This document shows positions 1 through 8,661 of a DNA stretch of 64,000 bases, one piece after another. Numbering within the stretch: the first letter of the stretch is position 1; each line of letters starts with the position of its first letter. The notes below the pieces were generated by a model that was not told the origin of the DNA, did no database searches, and saw nothing but the letters and a program-made list of their open reading frames with translations. The stretch lies in contig NZ_BMNE01000001.1 of NCBI RefSeq assembly GCF_014646295.1, positions 868,001 through 932,000 of the forward strand, given 5' to 3'. Position numbers and translations under genes: made by a program. The DNA comes from Nocardia rhizosphaerihabitans (GTDB taxonomy: Bacteria; Actinomycetota; Actinomycetes; Mycobacteriales; Mycobacteriaceae).

Positions 1-109
1 GTACCGTGTCGGCGCCACAGTGTTCCAGCGCGGCAACGTGTTCGCGCACGTCACCCTGGAGCGCGAGGACGCCGATGGTCGGCCGGGCGGCAGCGGAGGA
101 TGCGTTCAC
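1..109 (-). CDS. pdxT: PdxT, glutaminase subunit of PLP synthase (partial)
   Basis: This is the first 36 codons of the glutamine amidotransferase that supplies ammonia to PdxS for pyridoxal 5'-phosphate synthesis. The visible start is a GTG followed by MNASSAAARPTIGVLALQGD, and the IGVLALQGDVREH stretch is the family's N-terminal signature. The catalytic Cys and the His/Glu pair would lie beyond the window edge. It is downstream of tesB on the same strand, as in the mycobacterial snzP-tesB2-snoP group. The identity rests on a short but characteristic stretch. Confidence 0.85.
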   Translation of the reverse strand, partial: MNASSAAARPTIGVLALQGDVREHVAALEHCGADTV

Positions 110-167
110 AGGCGCTGAGCTTACGAGCCGGGCCGGTGTGCGCCCGCTCACGGTCAGGGCAGGCGGC

Positions 168-989
168 CTATTTGTGACGCGGCGTCCTGATCAGACCCTC
201 CTGGACGACCGCGGCGACCAGATTGCCCTCGCGATCCCAGATCTTGCCGCCGGTGAGCGCGCGACCGAACCCGGCCGAGGGCGAGGACTGGTCGTAGAGC
301 AGCCACTCGTCGGCGCGGAACGGGCGCAGGAACCACATGGCGTGGTCGAGCGAGGCGTCCTGGGTCGGTTCGCCGGGGTGGGCGACCTTCGATGAGCCGA
401 GCAGCGTCATATCACTCATGTAGGCGAGGGTGCAGACGTGGAACAGCGGGTCGTCGGGCAGCTTGTGGCGGTACCGGAACCACACCTGCTGCTGGGAGAC
501 GTAGCCCTCGCGCTGGGCGACCTGGTCCGACGGGACCGTGCGGATGTCCCAGTGCTCCCATTCCCGCATCGCCCACAGCCGCTCGGGACTCATGGTGACG
601 CTGGCGTCGGGCAGCAGGTCGGGCCCTTCGACCTCGGGCATCACGTCCTGGTGCTCCGGGCCCTCGTCGCCGCGGTGGAACGACGCCGACATCGTGAAGA
701 TCGCCTGCCCGTCCTGCACACCGGTGACCCGGCGGGTGCAGAAGGACCGGCCGTCGCGGATGCGCTCCACCAGGTAGACGGTGGGTTCCTCGGGGTTGCC
801 CGGCCGCAGGAAATAGCCGTGCAGCGAGTGCACCTGGAAGGAGTGGTCGACGGTCCGCACCGCCGAGACCAGCGCCCGGCCCGCGACCTGACCACCGAAG
901 GTGCGCGTCAGCTGGGACTCGGTGGCCGCACCACGGAAGATGTCCCGTTCCAGCTGCTCGATCTCGAGCGCCTCTTCGATAGTCGCCAT
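168..989 (-). CDS. tesB: Acyl-CoA thioesterase II (TesB family)
   Basis: A double hot-dog acyl-CoA thioesterase of 273 aa that hydrolyses medium- and long-chain acyl-CoA. The family triad can be read: Asp in SLDHAMWF (about residue 215), Ser in place of Thr in DQSSPSA (about 235), and Gln in VQEGL (about 263). The N-terminal hot-dog half has the typical GGQVAGRAL segment. I chose the ATG at 989 (MATIEEALEIEQ) because family homology begins there; longer in-frame extensions run across the divergent gene's promoter. It lies 58 bp upstream of pdxT and is probably co-transcribed with it. Confidence 0.93.
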   Translation of the reverse strand: MATIEEALEIEQLERDIFRGAATESQLTRTFGGQVAGRALVSAVRTVDHSFQVHSLHGYFLRPGNPEEPTVYLVERIRDGRSFCTRRVTGVQDGQAIFTMSASFHRGDEGPEHQDVMPEVEGPDLLPDASVTMSPERLWAMREWEHWDIRTVPSDQVAQREGYVSQQQVWFRYRHKLPDDPLFHVCTLAYMSDMTLLGSSKVAHPGEPTQDASLDHAMWFLRPFRADEWLLYDQSSPSAGFGRALTGGKIWDREGNLVAAVVQEGLIRTPRHK

Positions 990-1068
990 GTGCTCGAGAT
1001 TATCCCGTCGCCGACCGCCCGGTCTGTCCGGCTCGGCGCTGCGCCGCGGAATTTGCTGTGATAGTGCG

Positions 1069-1683
1069 GTGCCGTCGTTCACGCCCACCTCCCCCGCGGC
1101 CATGGCCGGGATCGTCGCCGACCGCCTGGCCGAGTTGCCCGGGCGGCGCGTGCTCGCCGTCGACGGCGCCGATGCCGCGGCGCCGGTCGAGCTGGCCCGG
1201 CGGATCGCCGACACGCTCGCCGCGCGGGGCCGGTCGGCGGAGGTGGTGTCCCTGCACGACTTCGTGCGGCCCGCGTCGCTGCGGATGGAATACGGGCGCG
1301 ACGACGAATGGTCGTATCGCACAGCCTGGTTCGACTACGAGGCGGTGCGCCGCGAGATCCTGGACGCGGTGCGGTCGTCCGGTCGCTGGCTGCCCGCCCT
1401 CTGGGACGAGCAACGCGATCGATCGGCGCGGGCGGCGGTCCGCACGGCGCAGGCCGACCTGGTCCTGGTTCTGGCCGGGCCGATGCTGCTCGGCCGCGGC
1501 CTCGACTTCGACCTCACCGTGCGCCTGGAACTGAGCGAGCAGGCGGCGCTGCGCCGCACCCCACCCGATCAGCACTGGACGCTGCCCGCCCTGCGCGATC
1601 ACGCCGCCGACAATCCCGAGGCCGCCACGTGGACGCTGCGCTGGGATCATCCCGACCGGGCCGCGTTGCGGGTCGGCACGTAA
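1069..1683 (+). CDS. Uridine-kinase-like protein with a degenerate P-loop
   Basis: The protein has about 204 aa and resembles actinobacterial uridine kinase-like P-loop proteins over its whole length: LAVDGADAA at the expected Walker A position, HDFVRPASLRMEYG where substrate binds, and a DYEAVRREIL helix. The glycine-lysine-threonine of Walker A is missing: after DGADAA the sequence continues APVELARRI. ATP binding of the usual kind is therefore unlikely. The start is uncertain: a GTG at 1069 (MPSFTPTSPAAMAG) keeps the family's TPTSPAA lead-in, and an ATG lies at 1102. It is divergent from tesB with 79 bp between starts and ends at a strong bidirectional hairpin. Confidence 0.72.
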   Translation: MPSFTPTSPAAMAGIVADRLAELPGRRVLAVDGADAAAPVELARRIADTLAARGRSAEVVSLHDFVRPASLRMEYGRDDEWSYRTAWFDYEAVRREILDAVRSSGRWLPALWDEQRDRSARAAVRTAQADLVLVLAGPMLLGRGLDFDLTVRLELSEQAALRRTPPDQHWTLPALRDHAADNPEAATWTLRWDHPDRAALRVGT

Positions 1684-1711
1684 CCGGCTGCCACACAGCC
1701 GGATACGCGAA

Positions 1712-1743
1712 GGCCCCGGCCGGAACGGATTCCGGCCGGGGCC
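1712..1743. terminator. Bidirectional hairpin terminator between convergent genes
   Basis: A perfect 14-bp stem (GGCCCCGGCCGGAA at 1712-1725 with its complement at 1730-1743) closes a 4-nt loop. It lies between two convergent stop codons (1683 and 1756), so it can serve both genes. There is no long T-tract, which is usual in high-GC actinomycetes. Confidence 0.8.
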
Positions 1744-1755
1744 CGTGCGGCGGGA

Positions 1756-2253
1756 TCAGGCGCAGGCGACCGACTGCTGACCCAGGTTGGTCAGCATGCC
1801 GCAGGCCCACGACTTCTGGACCTTCCACTTGCCGTCCTCGGCCACGAACGGCACATCGACGACATTGGTCTGGCCGTTGAGCGTGAAGTTGGCCTTGGCG
1901 TTCACGCTGTCACCGAAGGAGGTCACCTCGGTGACCTGCACCTGCACATTGGCGTCCTTGGCCGCCTGGGCCAACCGGTTCGGCAGCTCGGGATCGGCCG
2001 AACCACCCTGCACGAAGTCCAGCTTCTGCTCGTTCGGGATCGAGGGATCCAGCGCGGTGTTCAGCTGCGCGTTGAGCTCCTCGACGGTCGGCACCGCGGG
2101 CAGGTTCGCAGCGGCCGAGGTCGAAACCTTGGCGCTGGTGGTGGTTTTCGCGGCGGGCTTGTCACCCTTGTCGTCGCTGCATGCGCTCAGTCCCAGGGCC
2201 GCAACCACAGCCAGGCCCGCAATCGCGATACGTCCGGTCCTACCAAACTTCAT
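1756..2253 (-). CDS. Secreted lipoprotein, MTB12-like
   Basis: A 165-aa exported lipoprotein. The signal peptide [21 protein letters not shown] ends in a lipobox LSAC, with Cys at about residue 25. A Thr/Ser/Ala-rich linker follows, then a domain resembling the low-molecular-weight antigen MTB12 (LPAVPTVEELNAQLNTALD... GKWKVQKSWACGML). The ATG at 2253 has a good ribosome site (AAGGACG, 6 nt away). The function of this family is not established. The two mature-domain cysteines near the C terminus (WACGML and the final VACA) may pair. Confidence 0.78.
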   Translation of the reverse strand: MKFGRTGRIAIAGLAVVAALGLSACSDDKGDKPAAKTTTSAKVSTSAAANLPAVPTVEELNAQLNTALDPSIPNEQKLDFVQGGSADPELPNRLAQAAKDANVQVQVTEVTSFGDSVNAKANFTLNGQTNVVDVPFVAEDGKWKVQKSWACGMLTNLGQQSVACA

Positions 2254-2413
2254 CCACTCGTCCTTACGTCGGGTCGTCTTCGCCCTGCCGGGCGACGGCA
2301 CGAACCAGCGCCACACGACGCAGGCCTCGATGCCACGGCCCCGGACGCTACCCAGCGATGGTGAGGAAACTCTGAGAAGGGGGTCGCGATGGTCTGTGAG
2401 CGGGGTGGTCCGG

Positions 2414-4357
2414 TTATGCGGGCGCGGCCGACAATGCCGCGGCGATCACATGCGGGTCGACGCGGGTCGGCAGCTCGCATTCCTCGGGAATCGGCAACTG
2501 CGCCAGCAGATCCGCGGCGTCGGTGAGCGAGCAACGATCCCGCCCGATGACCTCCCGCAGCACGACCAGGCGAAACAGTGTCGGCCGAGGATTCCGGTCC
2601 ATCTCCGCTGCCAGACCTGTCAGCCCGCGGTCGGTGTACACACCGCGCAGGCTGTCGGCCCAGGTGGCGAAATCGGCGGCGTACCGGTCGTAGGCGGCGG
2701 CCAGATCGCCACGGCTGGTTCGGGTGAGCGCGGTGAGCAGACGCCAGACATAGGTGTCGTGATCGTCGGCCACCCCGGCATGGTCTTTGGCGAATTCTGT
2801 CCAGTCGGCCTTCGCGGCCCAGTGCGCCACGTCGAGGAAGTCCACGACCGGCCTGCGTTCGTGCGCGCGCGGCGCGATCACGGCGCGGAACAGCGCGAAC
2901 GGCAGTTCGGCGCGTTCGGCCAGCAGCACCGCGTCGAAGAGGTCTTTGCCCTCGGGGTAGGTGTCGCTCGCCAGCCAGAGCAGTTTCCAGGCCAGCGACA
3001 GTCGCGGGCTCGCGGTGTACAGCAGCGCGCCGGGGCCTTCGGTGCCGATCCGGGCGACTGCGGTGCGCACCGGCGGCTCGGGCAGCTCTTCACCGAACAC
3101 GAAGTCCAGCTGCACGGTGCCGCCGGGGATCGCGGCCTCGGTGGTGTGCCATGGCAGGACGAGCCGGCGGCCGGGCACGCGGCAATAGGTCCAGATCTCG
3201 TCGGCGACGGCACCGTCCGCCTCGATCCGGACGATCCCACCGGACCGGGCGGAGGTCTGCTGCGCCGCCGCGGCGAGTTCGTCGAGCATGGTCGTGGTCC
3301 GCGCGTCGTGCAGCGCCCAATCCGGTTTGAGCACAACGAAATCCAGGTCGCCTGGTTCGCGCGCGTCGGCGCCGTACCAGGCGCGAAGGAGCACGCTGCC
3401 CCGCACCATCAGCTGCTCCGCCCATGCGGTGCCCGCGACCGCGGCCAGCACGTGGTCGAGCGCGGCGCGGCGCGCGGCGCGCCAGGTCTCGGCGACCGCG
3501 GGATCGTCGAAATACGGCTCGCTCAATCGCATCCCGTATCGGCGATCCTGCACCGAGGGGTCGAAGACCGGCCGCTGCCGGACTCCGTCGCCGACCACCG
3601 GAAGCAGCGTCCGCGGGAATCCCTCGGCCGGCGGCGCATGACCGGGTACCCACTGCTGCTCACCCAGCCACGGTCCGAGCCGGAAGTGTTCCCACGGGAT
3701 CGGCTGCGCCGGTGGCGGGTCCTCGTCCAGCCAGCCGTCGTCCACCGATTCGTCGCTGTCGTAGACGACGTATTCGTGTTCCCGCGACAGCACCTCATAG
3801 CCGTGCTCCCGCAGGGCCAGCTCCAGCAGCTGCAATCGGGTGCCGGAGGTGTGCCTGCCGACCGAGCGGCACCGCTGCGTCACGAACCGTTCAGTGCGGC
3901 CGTCGCATCGGGTTCGCCTGGCATTGGCCGAGACGTGCGCGTTGTGCCCGGCGCACGCCGCCACGACCGCCGCCATGGGGGCATCCGGGGGTAGCAGAAG
4001 TTTGAGGTGATGCTCGAAATACCGATGCGGCCCCCTGGCCCGGCCCTCCTTGTCGGTCACCGGCACACCTCGCGCCCACGGGTGGACCTCGATCTTGGTC
4101 CGGATCACCGGCAATCCGGCGGCCGCCAGTTCCCGTGCCGCAGCTTCGGCCGCCTCGGCCACCGGTGCGAGGTCACCGGTCCGGCGCAGTGTGAGCATCG
4201 GCTGATCGGCGATACGGCCGCGCGCGAGGACGATGTGGGTGAACTTCATCTCCCGGCGCACCGCGAAAGCCTCGGCGGCCGCCAGGGTTTCCGCGTCGGG
4301 TGCCCGGACGGTCAGATGCACTTCGAAGGTGCCGTGGAAGTCGACGTCGATGCTCAC
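2414..4357 (-). CDS. AbiEii-like nucleotidyltransferase fused to an N-terminal domain
   Basis: A 647-aa protein with two parts. Residues 1 to about 180 form an unassigned domain (FHGTFEVHLTVRAP, HRYFEHHLKLLLP). From about residue 200 to 560 lies a nucleotidyltransferase of the AbiEii/AbiGii toxin type, with the key motif RGSVLLRAWYGADAREPGDLDF, in which GS and the later D-x-D are the metal- and NTP-binding elements. The C-terminal region is helical. No AbiEi-like antitoxin is adjacent. Start GTG at 4357, 27 bp from the IMPase gene upstream on the same strand. Whether it acts as a toxin, modifies tRNA ends or has a housekeeping role cannot be told from sequence. Confidence 0.68.
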   Translation of the reverse strand: MSIDVDFHGTFEVHLTVRAPDAETLAAAEAFAVRREMKFTHIVLARGRIADQPMLTLRRTGDLAPVAEAAEAAARELAAAGLPVIRTKIEVHPWARGVPVTDKEGRARGPHRYFEHHLKLLLPPDAPMAAVVAACAGHNAHVSANARRTRCDGRTERFVTQRCRSVGRHTSGTRLQLLELALREHGYEVLSREHEYVVYDSDESVDDGWLDEDPPPAQPIPWEHFRLGPWLGEQQWVPGHAPPAEGFPRTLLPVVGDGVRQRPVFDPSVQDRRYGMRLSEPYFDDPAVAETWRAARRAALDHVLAAVAGTAWAEQLMVRGSVLLRAWYGADAREPGDLDFVVLKPDWALHDARTTTMLDELAAAAQQTSARSGGIVRIEADGAVADEIWTYCRVPGRRLVLPWHTTEAAIPGGTVQLDFVFGEELPEPPVRTAVARIGTEGPGALLYTASPRLSLAWKLLWLASDTYPEGKDLFDAVLLAERAELPFALFRAVIAPRAHERRPVVDFLDVAHWAAKADWTEFAKDHAGVADDHDTYVWRLLTALTRTSRGDLAAAYDRYAADFATWADSLRGVYTDRGLTGLAAEMDRNPRPTLFRLVVLREVIGRDRCSLTDAADLLAQLPIPEECELPTRVDPHVIAAALSAAPA

Positions 4358-4384
4358 CCGCCCATCGTCACACGGCCGCGCAGA

Positions 4385-5167
4385 TCAACGCAGGGCGGCG
4401 ATCGCGGCGACGAGGCGGGCGTGGGTTTCCCGGTCGGCGGCAGCGATCAGCCCGTGTGGTTCGGTGTGCAGGGGTTGGCCGGCCAGGTTGGTGACCACGC
4501 AGCCCGCGGCCTGGCAGACTGCGATCGCGGCGGCGAAGTGGACGCTGTCGCTCAGGTCTCCGCCGGTGACATAGGCGGCGCGACGGCCCGAGGCGACCCA
4601 CACGAGAGTGAGCGACGTCGAGTGCGCACGTGGGTGGAACACGTCGGCGAACCCGGGCGCGTCGAGCAGCTGCGCCGGAGTCGACCAGGGGAAGGGGTCG
4701 TCCAAGTTGATGTCGACCAGCAGGTTGTCCGCGTTCGGTTGTAGTCGCTCGTCGGTGCCGTCGTGGCGGGCGAACGCGCCGTCGCCGTCGGTCCAGAGCA
4801 CCTCGTCGGCGAACGGAGCTCCGACCGCGGCGGCGGTAACGGTGGAGCCGGTCCGCAAGGCCACGTTCACGGCGACGGACGGGGTGCCGACCGCGAAATT
4901 CCGAGTGCCGCAGAGGGGATCGATCATCCAGGTGCGGTCGCTGCCCACCGCCCCGCTCACTCCCGATTCCTCGGCAAGGAAGCGATCGCCGGGGCAGGCG
5001 GCGGCCAGCACATCGAGAATGGCCTTCTCCGCGGCCAGATCGGCCTGGGTGGCGAAATCATCGCCAACTTTTGCGTACCGGGTGAGTGGCGTGTGAAACG
5101 CGGACCGGATTACTTCGGAAGCGACTTCTGTTGCGTGGATAGCGATTTCGACATCTGTGTGGTGCAC
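4385..5167 (-). CDS. Inositol-monophosphatase-family protein with altered metal motif
   Basis: About 260 aa. The IMPase fold motifs are present: EESG (metal-binding Glu), WMIDPLCGTRNFA, and the late motif GGDLSDSVHFAAAIAVCQAAG. In catalytically proven members the middle motif is DPxDGT; here the second Asp is Cys (DPLCGT), which removes one metal ligand. I take the GTG at 5167 as start because TACCGT sits 7 nt before it (leaderless pattern); an upstream in-frame GTG lies at 5176. It precedes the nucleotidyltransferase gene by 27 bp. It may act on a different phosphate ester, or not be a phosphatase. Confidence 0.7.
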   Translation of the reverse strand: MHHTDVEIAIHATEVASEVIRSAFHTPLTRYAKVGDDFATQADLAAEKAILDVLAAACPGDRFLAEESGVSGAVGSDRTWMIDPLCGTRNFAVGTPSVAVNVALRTGSTVTAAAVGAPFADEVLWTDGDGAFARHDGTDERLQPNADNLLVDINLDDPFPWSTPAQLLDAPGFADVFHPRAHSTSLTLVWVASGRRAAYVTGGDLSDSVHFAAAIAVCQAAGCVVTNLAGQPLHTEPHGLIAAADRETHARLVAAIAALR

Positions 5168-5174
5168 CGTCTCC

Positions 5175-5180
5175 ACGGTA
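5175..5180 (-). promoter_or_regulatory. Putative leaderless -10 box for the IMPase-like gene
   Basis: On the minus strand this reads TACCGT and is followed by 7 nt and then GTG (5167). This fits the TANNNT-N6/7-start pattern of actinobacterial leaderless transcripts. No clear -35 is seen. Confidence 0.4.
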
Positions 5181-5243
5181 CGGACGCGCGCGGTCTCCAG
5201 CGGGCGAACACGTACCGGTCACATCTCGATCGGTCCGGCGCGA

Positions 5244-5978
5244 TCAGCGAGCCAGGTAAACAGCCAACCCCAGGCCCGCGACACCGACGCTCACCCGCAG
5301 CAGATTCGGCGGAATCACCTTGACCACCGGCGGCCCGCACCACCCACCTGCCAGCGCGCCCAGTGCCAGCGCCAGCGCCGCCCACCAGTGCACCGGACCG
5401 AACGCCGCGAAGCCGACCGCGGCGACCAGATTCGCGATGCCGAGCAGGAAGCTCTTGAGAACCGATGCGCTCCACAGTGATTCGGAGGTGCACAGCAGCA
5501 TCATCGACAGGTAGATCACCCCGGCACCGGCGCCGAAGTAGCCGCCGTAGACGGAGATGAGCACGATGCCGGCGGGCACGATCCAGGGTGCGTTCAGTTC
5601 ACCCACATGCCGGCGCACCAGTGGCTGCACCAGCAGCGCGATCGAGGCTGCGGCCACCAGGAACGGAACGACGAGCTCGAACGCACCGGCGGGCGCAACC
5701 AGCAGCGCGAGCGCGCCGAGCAGTCCACCGATCGCCGAGAGCACCGCCCAGCGCACCAGGGTGGCGCCACGCCCGGTGAGTTCGCGCCCCGAGTTCGCGG
5801 TCGCACCCACCCCGACGGCCACCATCGCGACGGTATTGGTGACATTGGCCGCGACCGGCGGCAACCCGACAGCCAACAGCGCCGGATAGGAGACGATCGA
5901 GGCCATCCCGGTGACGAACCCCACCAGGCCGGTGAAGAATCCCGCGACGACCAGCAAGAAGAAGTCGAGCGCGGTCAC
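5244..5978 (-). CDS. TauE/SafE-family membrane transporter
   Basis: A 244-aa integral membrane protein with about eight hydrophobic helices and the repeated TauE/SafE signature: GFFTGLVGFVTGMASIVSYPALL in the first half and VYGGYFGAGAGVIYLSMMLL in the second. The family exports or imports organosulfur or organic anions across the inner membrane; the substrate is not predictable here. The GTG start at 5978 (MTALDFFLLV) is preferred over the ATG at 6002 because a TACAGT box lies 6 nt upstream of it. It is separated from the IMPase-like gene by 76 bp. Confidence 0.82.
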   Translation of the reverse strand: MTALDFFLLVVAGFFTGLVGFVTGMASIVSYPALLAVGLPPVAANVTNTVAMVAVGVGATANSGRELTGRGATLVRWAVLSAIGGLLGALALLVAPAGAFELVVPFLVAAASIALLVQPLVRRHVGELNAPWIVPAGIVLISVYGGYFGAGAGVIYLSMMLLCTSESLWSASVLKSFLLGIANLVAAVGFAAFGPVHWWAALALALGALAGGWCGPPVVKVIPPNLLRVSVGVAGLGLAVYLAR

Positions 5979-5984
5979 AGACCG

Positions 5985-5990
5985 ACTGTA
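5985..5990 (-). promoter_or_regulatory. Leaderless -10 box of the TauE/SafE gene
   Basis: Minus-strand TACAGT followed by 6 nt (CGGTCT) and the GTG start at 5978. It lies inside the alternative longer reading from 6002, which argues against that longer start. Confidence 0.5.
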
Positions 5991-6057
5991 CGGTACGCCC
6001 ACCTGGGAGCAATCTCAGGGCCGCACCGCCACGGAGACCGCCGGGCAGCAACGAAAA

Positions 6058-6090
6058 ACGGGCGCCCCGAGAAGAGTTCGGGGCGCCCGT
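6058..6090 (-). terminator. Intrinsic terminator of pdxS
   Basis: A perfect 13-bp stem (ACGGGCGCCCCGA with its complement) and a 7-nt loop, followed on the minus strand by TTTTTCGT. It lies 23 nt past the pdxS stop codon, so pdxS is not transcribed efficiently into the TauE/SafE gene. Confidence 0.88.
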
Positions 6091-6112
6091 CGATCAGGAG
6101 GCTAGCAGCCGG

Positions 6113-7015
6113 TCACCAGCCGCGCTCGGCCAGGCGGTGCGGCTGCGGGATCTCCTCGACGTTGATGCCGACCATGGCCTCACCCAGGCCACGCGAGACC
6201 TTGGCCAGCACGTCCGGGTCGTCGTAGAAGGTGGTGGCCTTGACGATGGCGGCGGCACGCTGCTCGGGGTTGCCCGACTTGAAGATGCCGGAGCCGACGA
6301 ACACGCCCTCGGCGCCGAGCTGCATCATCATCGCGGCGTCGGCAGGGGTGGCGATGCCACCGGCGGTGAACATGACGACCGGCAGCTTGCCGGTCTGGGC
6401 GACCTCACGGACCAGCTCGTACGGCGCCTGCAGTTCCTTGGCGGCCACGAACAGCTCGTCCTCGGACAGCGCGGTCAGGCGGCGGATCTCGGCGCGGATG
6501 GTGCGCATGTGGGTGGTCGCGTTGGACACGTCGCCGGTGCCGGCCTCACCCTTGGAGCGGATCATGGCCGCGCCCTCGGTGATGCGGCGCAGGGCCTCAC
6601 CCAGGTTGGTGGCACCACAGACGAAGGGGACGGTGAAGTTCCACTTGTCGATGTGGTTGGCGTAGTCGGCGGGGGTGAGGACCTCGGACTCGTCGATGTA
6701 GTCGACGCCGAGGCTCTGCAGGATCTGCGCCTCGACGAAGTGGCCGATGCGGGCCTTGGCCATCACGGGGATGGACACGGCCGAGATGATGCCGTCGATC
6801 ATGTCCGGGTCGCTCATCCGGGAGACGCCGCCCTGGGCGCGAATGTCGGCCGGGACCCGCTCGAGCGCCATGACGGCCACCGCGCCCGCGTCCTCGGCGA
6901 TCTTGGCCTGCTCCGGGGTGACCACGTCCATGATCACGCCGCCCTTGAGCATCTCGGCCATGCCGCGCTTCACGCGGGCGGTGCCGACGGTGTTGGTGGT
7001 CTCAGGCGTAGTCAC
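6113..7015 (-). CDS. pdxS: PdxS, lyase subunit of PLP synthase
   Basis: A 300-aa (beta-alpha)8 barrel that makes pyridoxal 5'-phosphate from ribose 5-phosphate, glyceraldehyde 3-phosphate and PdxT-derived ammonia. The two working lysines are visible in [11 protein letters not shown] and SKGEAGTG, and the phosphate site in VGSGIFKSG. The start is set at GTG 7015 ([11 protein letters not shown]) because AGGAGA (7021-7026) sits 5 nt before it. ATGs at 7033 and 7042 are also in frame but lack a site, and this start gives the usual length of about 300 aa. pdxT is 6 kb away instead of being next in the operon. Confidence 0.95.
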   Translation of the reverse strand: MTTPETTNTVGTARVKRGMAEMLKGGVIMDVVTPEQAKIAEDAGAVAVMALERVPADIRAQGGVSRMSDPDMIDGIISAVSIPVMAKARIGHFVEAQILQSLGVDYIDESEVLTPADYANHIDKWNFTVPFVCGATNLGEALRRITEGAAMIRSKGEAGTGDVSNATTHMRTIRAEIRRLTALSEDELFVAAKELQAPYELVREVAQTGKLPVVMFTAGGIATPADAAMMMQLGAEGVFVGSGIFKSGNPEQRAAAIVKATTFYDDPDVLAKVSRGLGEAMVGINVEEIPQPHRLAERGW

Positions 7016-7183
7016 GGCTGTCTCCTGTGTCATGTGCGCCAATCAGGTCGCTCGTTATGGACACCGTCGATTCTAGAGCCGTCCGAAATCGAACTTCATA
7101 GCCAGTTGAGGTCCACTGGCCTTGCCACGACCAGCGGCGATGCGAGTCCCGCCCGCCGCTGGCCTGCTCGAGTGGCCCGCGTC

Positions 7184-8371
7184 TCAGCCCCGACCGGCCG
7201 CGACCTCGACCGGTACCCGACGGCGCCGGTCACGGCCGGACCGCACGATCACGGCCGCGACGGCGGCCGAGACGACACCGCACCACAGCGCCGCGACCGG
7301 GTCACCCACCCGGTCGACGACCAGCCCGGCCACGACGGGACCGAGGACGGCGCCGACATTCAGGGCTGCGGTCGCCAGTGCTCCGGCGAGACGCGGAGCG
7401 CCGGGTGTTGCGGTGCGCACGATGGTCGCGATCAGCGTCGATCCGACGCCGAAAGCGACAGCGCCTGCGACGAACGCCATGATCGCGACACCGGCCACCG
7501 TGTGCGCGGCCAGGGCGGCCATCGCCCACACACCGACGAGGCAGGCGGTTCCGGCGGCGACGATCACCGCGCCGAGGCGGTCGCTGTATCTGCCGGTGAG
7601 CGTCACGCCGACGAAGGAGCCGAGGCCGAACACTGCCAGCACCACCGGCACCCAGCCGCTGTCCGTTCCGGCGATCGTCTCGGTGATCGTGCCCAGGTAG
7701 GTGAACCCGGCGAACGTGGCGGCGTTCACCAGAACCGCGACGGCAACGGCGACGCGCACCGGCCGCACACCGAGCACTGCCCATTCGGCCCGCAACGAGG
7801 CGACATATTCCCCAGGACTGCCCGCCTGCGCAGGCGGAACCATCAGCGCCACCGGTACGAGCACCAGCGCGCCGACCACCGCGACGGCCACGAACGCCGA
7901 CCGCCACCCCCACAACTGGCCGAGCGCCGTTCCGGCGGGGACACCGGCGATACACGCGACCGTCACCCCGGACACGATCACCGAGGTGGCCCGCCCGATC
8001 AGGGCAGGGCCGACCAGCCGTGGCAGGGCGGCGAGCACGATCGCCAAAAACCCGGCATTGGCGACCGCGGCGACCACCCGCGTCGCCACCAGCACCCCGA
8101 ACTCGCCGGTGACCGCACCGACCGCATGTGCCAGGCAGAACAGCACGAGAAACGTTGTCGCCGAACGACGTAACGGCCACCGACCTGCCGTCACCGCCAT
8201 GGTGGGTGCGCCAAGCACCATGCCGACCGCGTACACCGCTGTCAGCAACCCCACTGTCCCCAGCGAGACCCCGAAGTCGGCGGCGGTCTGCGCGAGCAGC
8301 CCCGACATCATGAATTCCGATGTGCCCTGCGCGAAGACCGCGACAGCCAGCACGAAAACCCCGATGGGCAT
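7184..8371 (-). CDS. MFS drug exporter, Cmx/CmrA-like
   Basis: A 395-aa, 12-helix major facilitator of the DHA1 type. It resembles the Cmx/CmrA chloramphenicol exporters of actinomycetes: FAQGTSEFMMSGLLAQTAADF in helix 1, the motif-C-like GVPAGTALGQLWGWRSAF in helix 5, and a second half beginning RPVRVAVAVAVLVNAATF. It probably exports drugs using the proton gradient; the actual substrate is inferred only from family resemblance. ATG start with GGAGAG 10 nt upstream. Monocistronic by context. Confidence 0.82.
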   Translation of the reverse strand: MPIGVFVLAVAVFAQGTSEFMMSGLLAQTAADFGVSLGTVGLLTAVYAVGMVLGAPTMAVTAGRWPLRRSATTFLVLFCLAHAVGAVTGEFGVLVATRVVAAVANAGFLAIVLAALPRLVGPALIGRATSVIVSGVTVACIAGVPAGTALGQLWGWRSAFVAVAVVGALVLVPVALMVPPAQAGSPGEYVASLRAEWAVLGVRPVRVAVAVAVLVNAATFAGFTYLGTITETIAGTDSGWVPVVLAVFGLGSFVGVTLTGRYSDRLGAVIVAAGTACLVGVWAMAALAAHTVAGVAIMAFVAGAVAFGVGSTLIATIVRTATPGAPRLAGALATAALNVGAVLGPVVAGLVVDRVGDPVAALWCGVVSAAVAAVIVRSGRDRRRRVPVEVAAGRG

Positions 8372-8661
8372 GATTGATCAACTCTCCGGATACGGGACAC
8401 CACGCGGTGTCCGTCAGGAAGCGGAATCGGGCGAAGCACGGCCCGCCGCAAGGAATCGAGGATCATCCGGCATCGCGAACGGGCGCGTCGCCCCGATCAC
8501 CCGACCGAGGGAACGCGCGCACCCACGACGCCGCCCGGCCCGCAGGCCGGACGGCTACCTTCTGGACGCCTCCGGAGAATTCACGCCCTCACCCTATGCG
8601 CGGCGACACCGGGAACGCCAGCAGTTTTCGGCAACACGGCGATCGCGGGCACACTGTCGGA

